In this document: one piece after another, positions 1 through 5,404 of the stretch
Numbering within the stretch: the first letter of the stretch is position 1
Layout: every line of letters starts with the position of its first letter
Assembly (NCBI GenBank): GCA_947258895.1
Contig: CAMYKE010000449.1
Span: 1 to 6,734 of the forward strand
Source: an uncultured Pseudomonadales bacterium
GTDB taxonomy: Bacteria; Pseudomonadota; Gammaproteobacteria; Pseudomonadales; IMCC2047
Direction of reading: 5' to 3'
DNA length: 6,734 bases
Translations under genes and position numbers: made by a program
Notes under the pieces: generated by a model
What the model was told of the DNA's origin: nothing
The model's input: the letters and a program-made list of their open reading frames with translations, nothing else
Databases searched by the model: none

Positions 1-464
1 CGCGCCGCCGGATCATTGACGTCCGGAGAGATCGACGCCGTGCGGGGCGTAGGCCCCAATACGCCGGCGACAAACCGGGGTTTATCCGGATCGGCCGTGG
101 TTGCGGCATCGGCGGCTTCCCGCGCCAGCGAAGCCCCCACCCGATTCAACTCCCCGGCGATGCTGCCAAGTTCGTAATCCTGCTGTGCCACATAGTTGGC
201 ATTGAAGGTGTTGGATTCGATGATGTCCGCACCCGCATCGAGGTAGGCGCAGTGGATTTTATGAATGATATCGGGTCGCGAGAGACTCAGTAAATCGTTG
301 TTGCCCTTCAGGTCGCGCGGGTAATCGCTGAATTGCTCGCCGCGGTAATCCGCTTCACCCAGGCCTTCTTCCTGGATCATCGTACCCATCGCACCGTCGA
401 TGATGAGGATGCGTTCGCGCAGTGCCTGCTTGAGCTGTTGTATGCGTTGGGTTCTGGCGTTCAT
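1..464 (-). CDS. metH: Cobalamin-dependent methionine synthase MetH, N-terminal fragment
   Basis: This is the first 154 codons of MetH, which transfers a methyl group from 5-methyltetrahydrofolate through cobalamin to homocysteine in the cytoplasm, giving methionine. Only the start of the N-terminal homocysteine-binding barrel is present. Visible family motifs are [10 protein letters not shown] (about residues 22-31), DLKGNNDLL (51-59), [11 protein letters not shown] (78-88) and [16 protein letters not shown] (137-152). They align without gaps to the start of E. coli MetH. The zinc-binding cysteines and the folate, cobalamin and activation domains lie beyond the left edge. The ATG at 464-462 is the only plausible start: the frame upstream meets a TAG at about 500-498 with no ATG, GTG or TTG in between. 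No clear Shine-Dalgarno sequence precedes it. It is divergent from nfuA. The identification is very secure; the total length is unknown. Confidence 0.96.
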   Translation of the reverse strand, partial: MNARTQRIQQLKQALRERILIIDGAMGTMIQEEGLGEADYRGEQFSDYPRDLKGNNDLLSLSRPDIIHKIHCAYLDAGADIIESNTFNANYVAQQDYELGSIAGELNRVGASLAREAADAATTADPDKPRFVAGVLGPTPRTASISPDVNDPAA

Positions 465-502
465 GGGTTGCTGCAGCTGATCTATTTGGTTGCATGTCTA
501 AC

Positions 503-541
503 GCAGGATGGCTTTCGACGGGGCGATACGCTCAATCCTGC
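503..541 (-). promoter_or_regulatory. Longer stem-loop in metH leader
   Basis: A perfect 7-base stem (GCAGGAT paired with ATCCTGC) closes a 25-base loop about 40 bases before the metH start. The loop and the neighbouring hairpin share the heptamer GTATCGC on the minus strand (529-523 and 560-554). I could not match this to the S-adenosylhomocysteine, SAM or cobalamin riboswitch consensus sequences known for methionine genes, so it is left as an unclassified leader structure. Confidence 0.4.
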
Positions 542-549
542 CGCATTGA

Positions 550-569
550 CCCTGCGATACCGTGCAGGG
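550..569 (-). promoter_or_regulatory. Hairpin in metH leader (promoter-proximal)
   Basis: There is a perfect 6-base stem, CCCTGC paired with GCAGGG, around an 8-base loop. In the predicted metH transcript it would form within the first 30 nucleotides. No run of T follows on the minus strand, so it is not a simple terminator. The function is unknown; a 5' stabilising stem or part of a larger leader fold are both possible. Confidence 0.4.
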
Positions 570-579
570 AAAACCCGCC

Positions 580-607
580 ATTTTAGCAGAAAGGGATATA
601 TCGTCAT
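580..607 (-). promoter_or_regulatory. Probable extended -10 sigma-70 promoter for metH
   Basis: Read on the minus strand, ATGACG (607-602; 4 of 6 to the -35 consensus) is followed after 16 bases by TAAAAT (585-580; 5 of 6 to the -10 consensus). A TG-plus-one-base extension sits directly upstream of the -10 (TGC, 588-586). The predicted start near 573 gives a metH leader of about 110 bases holding both hairpins described below. This is inferred from motif match only. Confidence 0.5.
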
Positions 608-683
608 GCATTTGTTTATGTAAATATCAAGTAAATAGTATTTTTGGTTATATCTGTATTGCTTTAAGTTTCGCGCAGGTCCA

Positions 684-712
684 TTTATTCGCGTGGGGGC
701 ATCGCGTACAAT
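684..712 (+). promoter_or_regulatory. Possible nfuA promoter with overlapping palindrome
   Basis: TACAAT (707-712; 5 of 6 to the -10 consensus) lies 17 bases after a poor -35 match, TTTATT (684-689). The -10 is the left arm of the perfect inverted repeat TACAATGATTGTA (707-719), so a regulator binding there would block the promoter. A start near 719 would give a leader of about 35 bases. No convincing IscR site was recognised, although nfuA is often under Fe-S control. Confidence 0.35.
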
Positions 713-754
713 GATTGTATAGATTGATTCTGTAACATTTCCTGGATTACTTGA

Positions 755-1342
755 ATGAGCAAACCCATTGAAATTACTGCCCGGGCACAGTCCTACCTGG
801 CGGATCTGCTGGCCAAACAGGACGTCGCTAATATTGGGGTGCGGGTATTCGTACAGCAGCCCGGTACGCCCTATGCCGAAACTTGCCTGGCGTATTGCCG
901 CCCCGGTGAGGAGCAGCAGGCCGACGTGCTCGTGGAGGGCATGCCGTTTCCAGCATACCTGGACCCGGCCAGTATACCGTTTCTCGATGACGCGGTGATT
1001 GATTTTGCCGAGGACAAAATGGGCGGTCAATTGACCATCAAGGCGCCCAACTCCAAGTTGCCGAAGGTCCATGAGGACAGCCCGCTGGATGAGAAAATCA
1101 ACTACTACCTGTGGACCGAAGTGAATCCCATGCTGGCATCGCATGGCGGCGAAGTGAGCCTGGTGGAAATTGTCGAGGAAAATGTCGCAATCCTTAAGTT
1201 TGGGGGTGGCTGCCAGGGATGTGCCGCAGTTGATGTGACCCTCAAGGAGGGCGTACAGAAAACCCTGCTGGAGAGAATCCCGGAACTGGGCGGCATCCGG
1301 GATATGACCGATCATACGGATAAATCCCAGGCCTATTATTAA
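755..1342 (+). CDS. nfuA: Fe-S biogenesis protein NfuA
   Basis: NfuA is a cytoplasmic Fe-S carrier that accepts a [4Fe-4S] cluster from the Isc or Suf machinery and passes it to target enzymes, especially under oxidative stress or iron limitation. The protein is 195 residues (E. coli about 191) and collinear with E. coli NfuA. An N-terminal degenerate A-type carrier domain spans about residues 5-100, with [11 protein letters not shown] at 29-39. A C-terminal Nfu domain (about 110-187) follows, with [15 protein letters not shown] at 124-138 and the cluster-binding C-x-x-C at Cys153 and Cys156 in FGGGCQGC. The ending with two tyrosines also matches E. coli. The ATG at 755 aligns with the family start; the ribosome site is weak (GGA at 744-746). 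It appears monocistronic, with a 144-base gap to yceD that holds a new promoter. Confidence 0.96.
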   Translation: MSKPIEITARAQSYLADLLAKQDVANIGVRVFVQQPGTPYAETCLAYCRPGEEQQADVLVEGMPFPAYLDPASIPFLDDAVIDFAEDKMGGQLTIKAPNSKLPKVHEDSPLDEKINYYLWTEVNPMLASHGGEVSLVEIVEENVAILKFGGGCQGCAAVDVTLKEGVQKTLLERIPELGGIRDMTDHTDKSQAYY

Positions 1343-1369
1343 GGCGGGGGGTACCCCTGTAGATTGGGT

Positions 1370-1396
1370 GCCAGCTCGGCCGCCGAACTGGCCTTT
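1370..1396 (+). terminator. Weak terminator-like hairpin after nfuA
   Basis: GCCAG (1370-1374) pairs with CTGGC (1388-1392), and TCGG (1376-1379) with CCGA (1383-1386), leaving a C/A mismatch and a 3-base loop. Only CTTT follows, so termination would be poor without help. It lies 28 bases after the nfuA stop, which is the expected place. The rest of 1343-1448 shows only a short GGGGTACCCC palindrome (1348-1357). Confidence 0.35.
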
Positions 1397-1448
1397 GCGG
1401 ATCCCAAATCAGGGCGGTGAGCCATTCCCAGGTTCGCATTGATTTTCT

Positions 1449-1477
1449 TTGACATATCGGGGATCGGACCCTATTAT
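1449..1477 (+). promoter_or_regulatory. Strong sigma-70 promoter for yceD-rpmF operon
   Basis: TTGACA (1449-1454; 6 of 6) is separated by 17 bases from TATTAT (1472-1477; 5 of 6). This is the best promoter in the window. Transcription should begin around 1483-1485, only 2-4 bases before the yceD ATG. It should drive yceD and rpmF, and at least part of the lipid genes downstream. Confidence 0.8.
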
Positions 1478-1486
1478 TGCGCGCCT

Positions 1487-1999
1487 ATGTCAGCAGCACC
1501 TCTACCCAGAACCATCGAGCCGCTGAAACTTGTCGAGCAGCGGGTAACCCTTGGTGGCGTTATTCGGCTCAAGCTACTGGAAAGATTCAACGAGTTGGTC
1601 ATGCCCGGCGAAGGCTTCGCCAGCGTGGAACTGGCATTTGGCAAGGATGATGAAGGGATTCCGACGGTAACCGGGAATCTCGAGGCGGGGGTGATCATGG
1701 AATGCCAGCGCTGCCTGGAGCCCGTGCCAGTGGCACTCCGTTCCGAGCTCAGGCTTGGCATTGTCAGGAGCGACTCCATGGCGGCGGCACTGCCGCGATA
1801 CTATGATCCCCTGCTGCTGGAGGATTTTGAACTGGATCTTTGGGGCCTGGTTGAAGAAGAACTCATTCTTAGCCTGCCTCTTATCGCCAGTCATGAGAAT
1901 GGTTTGTGCAGAATTGCTGCGCAATACCGACCAGACCCGGACGCCGACAGGAATAATCCTTTTGCAGCGCTGGAAAAATTGAAAGATAGTAATTTGTGA
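1487..1999 (+). CDS. yceD: YceD/DUF177 family protein (23S rRNA accumulation protein)
   Basis: YceD (DUF177, also called RlhA-like or large ribosomal RNA accumulation protein) is linked to 23S rRNA levels and almost always sits directly before rpmF. The biochemical role is not settled. The protein is 170 residues (E. coli 173). The conserved C-x-x-C is visible at Cys73 and Cys76 in MECQRCLEP, the acidic block LVEEELILSLPL at about 121-132, a further Cys at 141 and the typical ending NNPFAALEKLK at 156-166. I chose the ATG at 1487 rather than the in-frame ATG at 1439. MSAAPLPRTIEPLKLVEQR aligns residue for residue with the E. coli N-terminus, and the longer form would begin inside the promoter. 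No Shine-Dalgarno sequence is correctly spaced, so translation may start on a near-leaderless message. Confidence 0.92.
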   Translation: MSAAPLPRTIEPLKLVEQRVTLGGVIRLKLLERFNELVMPGEGFASVELAFGKDDEGIPTVTGNLEAGVIMECQRCLEPVPVALRSELRLGIVRSDSMAAALPRYYDPLLLEDFELDLWGLVEEELILSLPLIASHENGLCRIAAQYRPDPDADRNNPFAALEKLKDSNL

Positions 2000-2014
2000 A
2001 CCGGAGTTAACGAA

Positions 2015-2197
2015 ATGGCTGTTCAGAAGAACAAAAAGACACGCTCACGGCGTGGTATGCGTCGCTCGCACGACGGGTTAAAGAGTGCGGCATTGTCTAC
2101 CGATATGACGACGGGTGAGGTACATCGCCGGCACAATGTGACGCCGGATGGCTTTTACCGCGGCCGCAAAGTAGTCGAAACCAGCGACGAAGACTAG
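2015..2197 (+). CDS. rpmF: Large-subunit ribosomal protein L32 (bL32)
   Basis: bL32 is a small basic protein of the 50S subunit. The product is 60 residues (E. coli 57). It begins [20 protein letters not shown], nearly identical to E. coli, and keeps the later signature ([14 protein letters not shown], about residues 40-53). It has none of the zinc-binding cysteines found in the C+ form. The tail ends in the acidic VETSDED, a little longer than in enterics. A good ribosome site, GGAG at 2003-2006, sits 8 bases before the ATG. The gene follows yceD by 15 bases, so the two are almost certainly cotranscribed and may be translationally linked. The downstream spacer to plsX is abnormal (see the repeat there). 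Confidence 0.97.
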   Translation: MAVQKNKKTRSRRGMRRSHDGLKSAALSTDMTTGEVHRRHNVTPDGFYRGRKVVETSDED

Positions 2198-2207
2198 TAC
2201 TCCTACT

Positions 2208-2237
2208 AAGGGGTAATCCCTTAAGGGTTAATCCCTT
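2208..2237 (+). repeat. Tandem pair of 15-base palindromic repeats before plsX
   Basis: AAGGGGTAATCCCTT (2208-2222) is directly followed by AAGGGTTAATCCCTT (2223-2237), identical at 14 of 15 positions. Each unit is itself an inverted repeat (AAGGG, 5-base loop, CCCTT), and the two units can also pair with each other. The pair begins 11 bases after the rpmF stop and ends 14 bases before the TTG that begins the truncated plsX, that is, where the plsX 5' end is missing. Confidence 0.85.
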
Positions 2238-2251
2238 GCCAGGCATTACGA

Positions 2252-3181
2252 TTGCATCTGCGGGTCATTCTGGTAGGTGACCGGCAGCAGATAGAACAAG
2301 CGCTCCCTGCTACCCTAGCGAGCCTTGCGCCGCGCTTTGAAATTCTTCACAGCGACAAAACCATCTCCATGAAGGACTCGCCCTCGGCGGCATTGCGGAA
2401 CCGGCGCGGAGCCTCCATGGCGCTTGCGATCGAGGCCGTCAAGGCGGGCCAGGCGCAAGCCTGCCTGAGTGCAGGAAACAGCGGCGCCCTCATGTTGCTC
2501 GGCAGGGCCCTTCTTGGTATGCAGGAAGGCGTAAATCGACCGGCATTTATGGCTGAAATACCCACGATCAGTGGTCATTGCCACGTCCTGGACCTTGGCG
2601 CCAACGTGAATTGCGATGCCGAGGACCTGTACCAGTTTGCCGTGATGGGGGCGCTCGTGGCGCAGGCCGTCGATAGCAATCCGCGACCCCGCGTGGGCCT
2701 GCTCAACGTGGGGCAGGAAGAAGTAAAAGGCAACGAGGAAGTAAAACTGGCGGCGCATTTGCTGGCCGGGCAAGATGCGGTAAATTACATCGGATTCGTT
2801 GAAGGCGATCATATTTTTTCCGATGAAGCGGACGTGATCGTGTGTGACGGGTTTGTCGGGAATGTAGCATTGAAAACCAGCGAAGGACTGGCGCGTATGA
2901 TCAACCGCCTGCTGCGCCAGGTGTTCACTCAGGGAATACTTTCCCGCATGGTGGGCGTGCTGGCGGCACCGATTCTTGCAAAAGTGGTTACCCAACTGGA
3001 TCCAAAAAGGCATAATGGAGCCAGTGTGCTGGGGCTGAAGGGGATCGTTGTAAAGAGCCACGGCAATGCGGACCAGGCGAGTTTCAAGCAGGCGATCAAG
3101 CGCGCGGTGCTGGAAACGGAAAAAAATGTACCGGCACTGATCGGCAATAATATTGGCAAGCTACAGATAATTAGAGAATAA
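2252..3181 (+). CDS. plsX: Phosphate acyltransferase PlsX, N-terminally truncated
   Basis: PlsX converts acyl-ACP plus phosphate to acyl-phosphate, the acyl donor for PlsY in phospholipid synthesis, at the inner face of the membrane. The 309 residues align ungapped with Pseudomonas and E. coli PlsX from the strand LRVILVGD (residues 3-10) to near the end. They include CLSAGNSGALM (71-81), VLDLGANVNCD (112-122), LYQFAVMG, NYIGFVEGD, VIVCDGFVGN and GIVVKSHG. The first 35 or so residues of the family are absent, including the near-invariant D-A/V-M-G-G-D-x-G-P motif that should stand about ten residues from the start. The frame is open only from 2225 (TAA at 2222-2224), and the only usual start codon before the homology is TTG at 2252, with no ribosome site. 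The product is therefore probably inactive, or the upstream sequence is misassembled. A ribosomal frameshift is unlikely because no other frame encodes the missing motif. Confidence 0.85.
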   Translation: MHLRVILVGDRQQIEQALPATLASLAPRFEILHSDKTISMKDSPSAALRNRRGASMALAIEAVKAGQAQACLSAGNSGALMLLGRALLGMQEGVNRPAFMAEIPTISGHCHVLDLGANVNCDAEDLYQFAVMGALVAQAVDSNPRPRVGLLNVGQEEVKGNEEVKLAAHLLAGQDAVNYIGFVEGDHIFSDEADVIVCDGFVGNVALKTSEGLARMINRLLRQVFTQGILSRMVGVLAAPILAKVVTQLDPKRHNGASVLGLKGIVVKSHGNADQASFKQAIKRAVLETEKNVPALIGNNIGKLQIIRE

Positions 3182-3278
3182 TAAATTCCGCAGTAATAAT
3201 AATGAATTTCTGAGTAGCACCCTGGCGGTTCGGGTCACGCAAAGTCGCAATGGTGTCGGTTGGAAGTTCCATAACAAT

Positions 3279-3288
3279 GGGGGTGATC
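3279..3288 (+). promoter_or_regulatory. Extended ribosome-binding site of fabD
   Basis: GGGGGTGATC matches 9 of 10 bases of GGAGGTGATC, the complement of the 16S rRNA 3' tail, and lies 4 bases before the fabD ATG at 3293 (core GGGGG about 9 bases before it). The remainder of the 111-base plsX-fabD gap (3182-3278) holds no recognisable gene remnant, promoter or terminator. Confidence 0.65.
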
Positions 3289-3292
3289 AACG

Positions 3293-4222
3293 ATGAGTAA
3301 ATCCTTGGCATTCGTATTTCCGGGACAGGGCTCCCAATCCGTCGGCATGCTGGCCGACATCGCCGGCGAGCATGCGCTGGTGGCGGAAACCTTCGCCGAG
3401 GCCTCCAGCGTCCTGGGCATCGATTTGGGAGAGCTGGCAAACGCCGGTCCCGAACAGGAACTGAATCGCACGGATATCACCCAGCCGGCGCTGCTCACCG
3501 CCAGTGTTGCGTTGTGGCGTGTCTGGCAGGATGCTGGCGGGGCACAGCCCGACTGGATGGCGGGACACAGCCTGGGCGAGTACAGCGCACTGGTTTGCGC
3601 GGGGTCATTGAAGTTCACCGACGCGGTTCGGCTGGTGAACCTGCGCGGACAGTTTATGCAACAGGCAGTGCCGGCAGGAGAGGGCGCAATGGCGGCGATC
3701 CTGGGCCTGGATGATGCGGTAATCGAGGACGCCTGCGCGGCCGTCGCCCAGGGTGATGTGGTGTCTGCGGTAAACTACAACTCACCTGGTCAGGTGGTGA
3801 TTGCAGGACAGGCCGCCGCAGTCGATCGGGCCATTGCCGCCTGCACGGAAGCGGGTGCAAAACGGGCCATGCGGCTGGCGGTAAGCGTGCCTTCACATTG
3901 TGCCCTGATGCGTCCCGCCGCGGAGCGATTAGCAACTGAACTGGAGCAAATCGAGGTGTCCATGCCGGGCGTGCCGGTCGTGCAGAATGTCAGCGCCGGT
4001 GTTCCTGCTTCGGTAGAGGAATTACGCCGCAACCTGGTCGAGCAGTTATATCGGCCGGTGCTGTGGGTAGATTGTGTGCATGTTATGATGGCGCAGGGCG
4101 TTTCCCGGGCGATTGAATGCGGTCCCGGCAAAGTGCTGAGTGGCTTGAACAAGCGTATTAACCGGGATCTCGAAACGGGCTCACTTGGCGATGCTGCCGG
4201 CTTGGCAGCTGCGCTCGCGTAG
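3293..4222 (+). CDS. fabD: Malonyl-CoA:ACP transacylase FabD
   Basis: FabD moves malonyl from CoA to the ACP phosphopantetheine, supplying the extender unit for every round of type II fatty acid synthesis in the cytoplasm. The protein is 309 residues, the same length as E. coli FabD, and appears complete. Motifs are FVFPGQGSQ (7-15), TQPALLTASVAL (63-74), the nucleophile Ser93 in GHSLGEYSALVCAG (91-104), Arg118 for the malonyl carboxylate, Asn and Gln in YNSPGQVVIAG (162-172), catalytic His202 in VPSHCALM (199-206), Gln251 and GPGKVL (277-282). The ATG at 3293 is fixed by the family N-terminus and an extended ribosome site. It is cotranscribed with the fabG pseudogene 27 bases downstream. Unlike both its plsX and fabG neighbours it shows no lesion. 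Confidence 0.97.
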   Translation: MSKSLAFVFPGQGSQSVGMLADIAGEHALVAETFAEASSVLGIDLGELANAGPEQELNRTDITQPALLTASVALWRVWQDAGGAQPDWMAGHSLGEYSALVCAGSLKFTDAVRLVNLRGQFMQQAVPAGEGAMAAILGLDDAVIEDACAAVAQGDVVSAVNYNSPGQVVIAGQAAAVDRAIAACTEAGAKRAMRLAVSVPSHCALMRPAAERLATELEQIEVSMPGVPVVQNVSAGVPASVEELRRNLVEQLYRPVLWVDCVHVMMAQGVSRAIECGPGKVLSGLNKRINRDLETGSLGDAAGLAAALA

Positions 4223-4249
4223 GAACCAGGAATAAAGGGGGAATGACAG

Positions 4250-4923
4250 ATGAGTACAGAAGGTAAAGTCGCGCTGGTAACCGGCGCCACCCGGGGCATC
4301 GGCAAGGCAATCGCACTGGCACTGGCAGACGCCGGTTGCACGGTGGTTGGTACTGCGACCTCGGACAGCGGTGCGCAGCGCATCACCGAAACGCTCAAGG
4401 GAGCGGGCAATGCGGGTCAGGGTATGGTGCTGAATGTATCGTCGAGCGAGTCGGTGGAAAGTGTCATCGCGGCTATAACCGAGCAGTACGGTGCGCCGTT
4501 GATTTTGGTTAATAATGCAGGAATTACTCGCGATAACATCATGTTACGCATGAAAGACGAAGAGTGGGACGAAGTAATTAATACCAATTTAAGCTCCATT
4601 TACCGGGTTGTGAAGGCGGCGCTGAGGCCGATGACCAAGGCCCGTCCGCTGCCAAGGCGGGTATCGAGGGGTTCAGCCGGGCGCTTGCGCGCGAAATTGC
4701 TTCACGTGACATTACGGTGAATTCGGTAGCGCCCGGGTTTATCGATACGGATATGACCAAGGAACTTCCGGAGGCCCAGCGCGATCTGCTGACGAAGCAG
4801 ATTCCGGCCAATCGACTGGGCACCCCGGGGGATATCGCGGCGGTGGTGGCATTCCTGGTAAGTGAACCTGCGGGCTATATTACGGGCGAAACGATCCATG
4901 TTAACGGCGGGATGTATATGTAA
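4250..4923 (+). pseudogene. fabG: 3-oxoacyl-ACP reductase FabG, disrupted by internal deletion
   Basis: FabG is the NADPH-dependent short-chain reductase that reduces beta-ketoacyl-ACP in each elongation cycle. The 5' part encodes a normal FabG start: TGATRGIG (11-18), NNAG (88-91), ITRDN (92-96) and Asn113 of NTNLSS, up to KAR at codons 130-132 (to 4645). From 4646 the FabG sequence resumes in another frame as AAKAGIEGFSRALAREIASRD, then NSVAPGFIDTDMTKE, and ends correctly with ETIHVNGGMYM before TAA at 4921. Compared with E. coli, 22 codons plus one base (about 67 bases) are missing at 4645/4646. They should encode the region from HGRI through the catalytic Ser to the Tyr of Y-x-x-x-K; the Lys (4654-4656) remains. 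The first frame runs into a TGA at 4718-4720, giving a 156-residue dead product. The repaired length would be about 246 residues. The ribosome site AAGGGGGA (4235-4242) is intact. Either a true pseudogene or an assembly deletion. Confidence 0.93.
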
Positions 4924-4935
4924 CTATCGGCCAAT

Positions 4936-4951
4936 ATAGGAAGTGATCAAG
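4936..4951 (+). promoter_or_regulatory. Orphan extended Shine-Dalgarno sequence after fabG
   Basis: The 16 bases ATAGGAAGTGATCAAG differ from the acpP ribosome site (ATAGGAGTGATCAAG, 5135-5149) only by one extra A, and match 10 of 11 bases of the anti-16S sequence AGGAGGTGATC. No ATG, GTG or TTG follows at a workable distance. A GTG within the motif (4943) opens a 25-codon frame with no recognisable content. It looks like a displaced or duplicated acpP translation signal. Confidence 0.55.
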
Positions 4952-5018
4952 CCCGGAAATTATCGAATAAGAATCGTTTTTTTTATCGCTAATCTGTATT
5001 GTATTAGCTGGATACTTT

Positions 5019-5024
5019 GATAAT
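5019..5024 (+). promoter_or_regulatory. Candidate -10 element of an acpP promoter
   Basis: GATAAT (5 of 6) lies within the AT-rich stretch 4952-5134 (about 31% GC) before acpP. No clean -35 is correctly spaced. TATAAC at about 5051-5056 is an alternative -10, also without a good -35. A dedicated acpP promoter is expected because the protein is needed in large excess over its neighbours. The exact site is uncertain. Confidence 0.3.
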
Positions 5025-5102
5025 ATGCAAACTCGTTTAGAAAAATAGAATATAACTACAACTACTTTGAAGATATGGTTTTTTAGCAATAGATCTTCAC
5101 TG

Positions 5103-5129
5103 ACAGCCGAATGGCTGTATGCATTTTTT
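5103..5129 (+). terminator. Hairpin with T-run in acpP leader (possible attenuator)
   Basis: ACAGCC (5103-5108) pairs perfectly with GGCTGT (5113-5118) around a GAAT loop. Five bases later comes a run of six T (5124-5129). The stem is short and the T-run is offset, so it is a weak intrinsic terminator at best. It lies between the likely promoter and the acpP start, where it could limit read-through or stabilise the 5' end. Confidence 0.35.
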
Positions 5130-5136
5130 AATCCAT

Positions 5137-5150
5137 AGGAGTGATCAAGG
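5137..5150 (+). promoter_or_regulatory. Extended ribosome-binding site of acpP
   Basis: AGGAGTGATC matches the anti-16S sequence AGGAGGTGATC except for one missing G. The AGGAG core is 11 bases before the ATG at 5153. It decides the start in favour of ATG 5153 over the in-frame GTG at 5141, which lies inside the ribosome site. Confidence 0.75.
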
Positions 5151-5152
5151 TT

Positions 5153-5386
5153 ATGAGTACCGTTGAAGAACGTGTCAGAAAGATTGTGTGCGAGCAGCTT
5201 GGAGTCAAAGAAGATGAAGTAACCAATGAATCATCTTTTGTGGAAGACTTGGGGGCAGATTCGCTTGATACAGTGGAACTGGTAATGGCCCTTGAAGAGG
5301 AATTCGAGACTGAAATTCCGGACGAGGAAGCAGAAAAAATAACAACCGTTCAGTTGGCCATTGATTACATCAACGGACATCTGTAA
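5153..5386 (+). CDS. acpP: Acyl carrier protein AcpP
   Basis: AcpP carries growing acyl chains on a 4'-phosphopantetheine arm and is the common substrate of FabD, FabG, FabF and PlsX. The protein is 77 residues, strongly acidic, and nearly identical to E. coli AcpP. It begins [12 protein letters not shown], has the prosthetic-group Ser37 (counting Met) in [20 protein letters not shown] (31-50), the acidic recognition helix II and the ending [14 protein letters not shown]. Cys13 replaces the Gly found in E. coli, a minor but uncommon change. The gene is intact, which contrasts with its plsX and fabG neighbours. It has its own AT-rich upstream region and is followed by a strong terminator, so it can be expressed as a short abundant message. 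Confidence 0.98.
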   Translation: MSTVEERVRKIVCEQLGVKEDEVTNESSFVEDLGADSLDTVELVMALEEEFETEIPDEEAEKITTVQLAIDYINGHL

Positions 5387-5404
5387 GAGTCTTTATGAAA
5401 ATAA

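Noticed and set aside
465..600. SAH, SAM or cobalamin riboswitch in front of metH
   Set aside because: Two hairpins exist, but I could not find the conserved cores of these classes.
482..1315. Long minus-strand open frame (277 codons) opposite nfuA
   Set aside because: It lies fully antisense to a securely identified gene and overlaps the metH promoter. Its product resembles no family I know and has no ribosome site.
1439..1486. Upstream ATG for yceD at 1439
   Set aside because: It would put the -35 and -10 elements inside the coding sequence and add 16 residues absent from the family.
2315..3061. Minus-strand open frame (248 codons) opposite plsX
   Set aside because: It is the antisense shadow of a conserved coding region, and its composition reflects the plsX codon pattern.
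3182..3278. Remnant of fabH
   Set aside because: No frame gives recognisable FabH N- or C-terminal sequence.
3790..4410. Minus-strand open frame (206 codons) opposite fabD and fabG
   Set aside because: It is rich in Ala, Ser and Pro, as expected of an antisense shadow of GC-rich genes, and it spans two real genes.
4955..4984. Intrinsic terminator after fabG ending in the run of eight T (4977-4984)
   Set aside because: No stem longer than 4 bases precedes the T-run.
5141..5152. GTG start for acpP at 5141
   Set aside because: The codon is part of the ribosome-binding site. ATG 5153 gives the exact family N-terminus.
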